This document shows, piece by piece, positions 62,816 to 64,000 of a stretch of 64,000 nucleotides of DNA. This DNA comes from Bathynomus jamesi (taxonomy: Eukaryota > Arthropoda > Malacostraca > Isopoda > Cirolanidae). The position numbers were made by a program, and so were the translations under genes. The first letter of the stretch is position 1, and every line of letters starts with the position of its first letter. The DNA lies in assembly GCA_023014485.1 (NCBI GenBank), contig JAJOZX010000939.1, forward strand, positions 471,001 to 535,000, given 5' to 3'. The notes under the pieces are model-generated. The model had not been told where the DNA came from. It did not search any database and saw only the letters and a program-made list of their open reading frames with translations.

Positions 62816-62890
62816 AAAGAAGACTTTTCATGGCATTTACATTTCTCCTTGTCATTGGATTTCTCCTAAATATATATATATATATATATA

Positions 62891-63290
62891 TTAGTATAGA
62901 GCAAAATATTTAACATGTATATAAAGGTTAGATGACCATTTTCATATTTAGCATTATTATAACTTTCTCTTAAAAGTAACTGGTCGAATACTTTACAGTA
63001 GAAGCTCATACATGCATAATAACAATTTATAAACTTTAAACCAAACAGGAAACCATTCTTTGGTTACGAGATATAACGCTCATTCAAAATTTGCTTCTGG
63101 ATGGAATGAATTTTTTTCCTCTTAAAAGTGAATTTAAGAATTCTTAGAATGGAACCTTCTCGGTAGATCGAGGGTATAAGAGCCCATTTATATGGGTGTG
63201 AGTAGCAAGAGCTCAGTATAAAACAGCCATGAGGAGGTACAAACATTGAGAAAATTCAATTCTGAGCTTAGAGGGCTCGTGATGTTAATC
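62891..63290. other. No gene seen
   Basis: AT-rich spacer right of the PLE-B composite. Confidence 0.4.
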
Positions 63291-64000
63291 TAAATAAAGA
63301 GGACAAATTGGTTTGGAAAGTTTGGGAATTTGTTCGAAACGAGACAGGAGTTAACTTCGTCCTCTCATTAGCAATTGACGGGGTGTTCGAGAGCCAGAAA
63401 TTGAAAATTTTCTGAGAAATCATTTTAAAAGATTCTTATTAGCGTAAACGGAGAAGCTTACAGTAAATTATGATATAAATAAGTTAAAAGACATGAATAT
63501 TCTCATGCAGACTTCAGTGTCTGAAATGAAATGTTTGATTATGACTTTAAAAGAAAATTCTGCTAATATACTGTAGAGTTTGGGTGATTTATCTGATGAG
63601 CCTAGAATATACTCACAGCATGCTATCTTTGCTTATTTTTTGCAGTAATCTCACTGTTATATGTTATGTCATGAGTGCATATTCAATACATTTAGCAACA
63701 TTTTATCCGGTAACAATTATAGACTCATTGTAGTAGCTTCTAGTTTATCTAAATTGCTTGAAAAACTGCTTTGTTAGATGAGTGATTACTAATATATGTT
63801 CATCCCACAATCAGTGAATGTGGTTTTAAAAGGCACTCAACTGATTTGCCTATTTTATGAAAGAAGCTGAAAATACATATAATGAAAGAAATCTAATGCT
63901 CTGCAGTACTAGTTCAGCATCTAGTACTGTTAATGATGATATTTTATTCGAAAAAATTGAAGAAAGGAATACCTATATACAGTATTCTGCTAAATATAGT
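63291..64000 (+). pseudogene. LINE family gamma, heavily degraded reverse transcriptase
   Basis: Scattered over three frames: TLKENSANI and LSDEPRIYSQHAIFAYF (63530-63640), then NNYRLIVVASSLSKLLEKLL (63708-63770) and a QSVNVVLKGTQL-like block. These fit the NNYRPIALASVLSKILE and QFGFKxGHSTD blocks of a non-LTR polymerase. Many stops. The window ends before any catalytic block. Confidence 0.55.

Larger units (their letters stand above)
58280..62890. mobile_element. Penelope-like element family B, head-to-head composite B1
   Basis: A minus-strand copy (about 58330-60247) meets a longer plus-strand copy (60248-62870). The arms are near identical over about 1.85 kb. (TA)n lies at both outer ends. 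Hammerhead motifs occur at 58420-58470 (minus) and 62765-62815 (plus). The minus arm is truncated inside the polymerase fingers, while the plus arm carries the longest family B coding region. Confidence 0.85.

Overview
The window reads as repeat-dominated DNA from an arthropod, most likely a crustacean. I see no host protein-coding gene that I can defend. The arthropod reading rests on abundant (TA)n tracts, CCTAA/TTAGG-like motifs (the arthropod telomere repeat), mariner elements of the DD34D, DD37D and DD41D types, Penelope-like retroelements (PLEs) with GIY-YIG endonucleases, and non-LTR retrotransposons. Species cannot be set from this window. Almost every recognisable coding stretch belongs to a mobile element, and most carry frameshifts or stops.

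Layout. 1-7.2 kb: a small transposon with CACTG-type ends and TTA duplications (817-1837), a hAT relic (3.8-4.6 kb), a tRNA-like tandem array (4.7-5.8 kb) and a DD41D mariner-like element inserted at the edge of that array. 7.2-13.4 kb: a two-headed tRNA-derived SINE, two head-to-head PLE composites (families A and B) with hammerhead ribozyme motifs in their terminal repeats, and a LINE 3' end. 13.8-23.1 kb: an inverted repeat of unknown type, a LINE enclosed by about 700-bp inverted arms, and two dead DD34D mariners, the second split by an RT-less retrotransposon with a restriction-like endonuclease. 24-34.2 kb: LINE fragments, a perfect 89-bp-arm palindrome carrying a hammerhead motif, the best PLE-A head-to-head pair, and a giant palindrome of 266-bp tRNA-like units (five inverted, four direct).

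34.2-40.8 kb: an apparently intact DD37D element (384-aa transposase) beside a related DD37D element that was invaded by a foldback transposon (9-bp target duplication), itself invaded by a hAT element (8-bp duplication). A palindromic element with 8-bp duplications sits in its right terminal repeat, and another lies directly at its outer end. 41-45 kb: a minisatellite, a Ty3/gypsy pol tail and a 5S-rRNA-like sequence. 45.1-49.7 kb: two poorly characterised DNA transposons, each with terminal inverted repeats and target duplications readable from the sequence. 51-57 kb: LINE pieces, a third tRNA-like array, a second two-headed SINE and a hAT MITE. 57-64 kb: two more palindromic elements, the best PLE-B head-to-head pair, and a degraded LINE RT.

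The common theme is inverted duplication. PLEs, tRNA-like arrays, hammerhead-bearing repeats and small palindromic elements all occur as head-to-head pairs, commonly beside (TA)n. The most novel leads are the palindromic family whose outer stems differ between copies yet still pair, the two poorly known transposons at 45-50 kb, the foldback element built of 15-bp units, and the tRNA-like giant palindrome. All boundaries come from reading by eye; no alignment or search was run.
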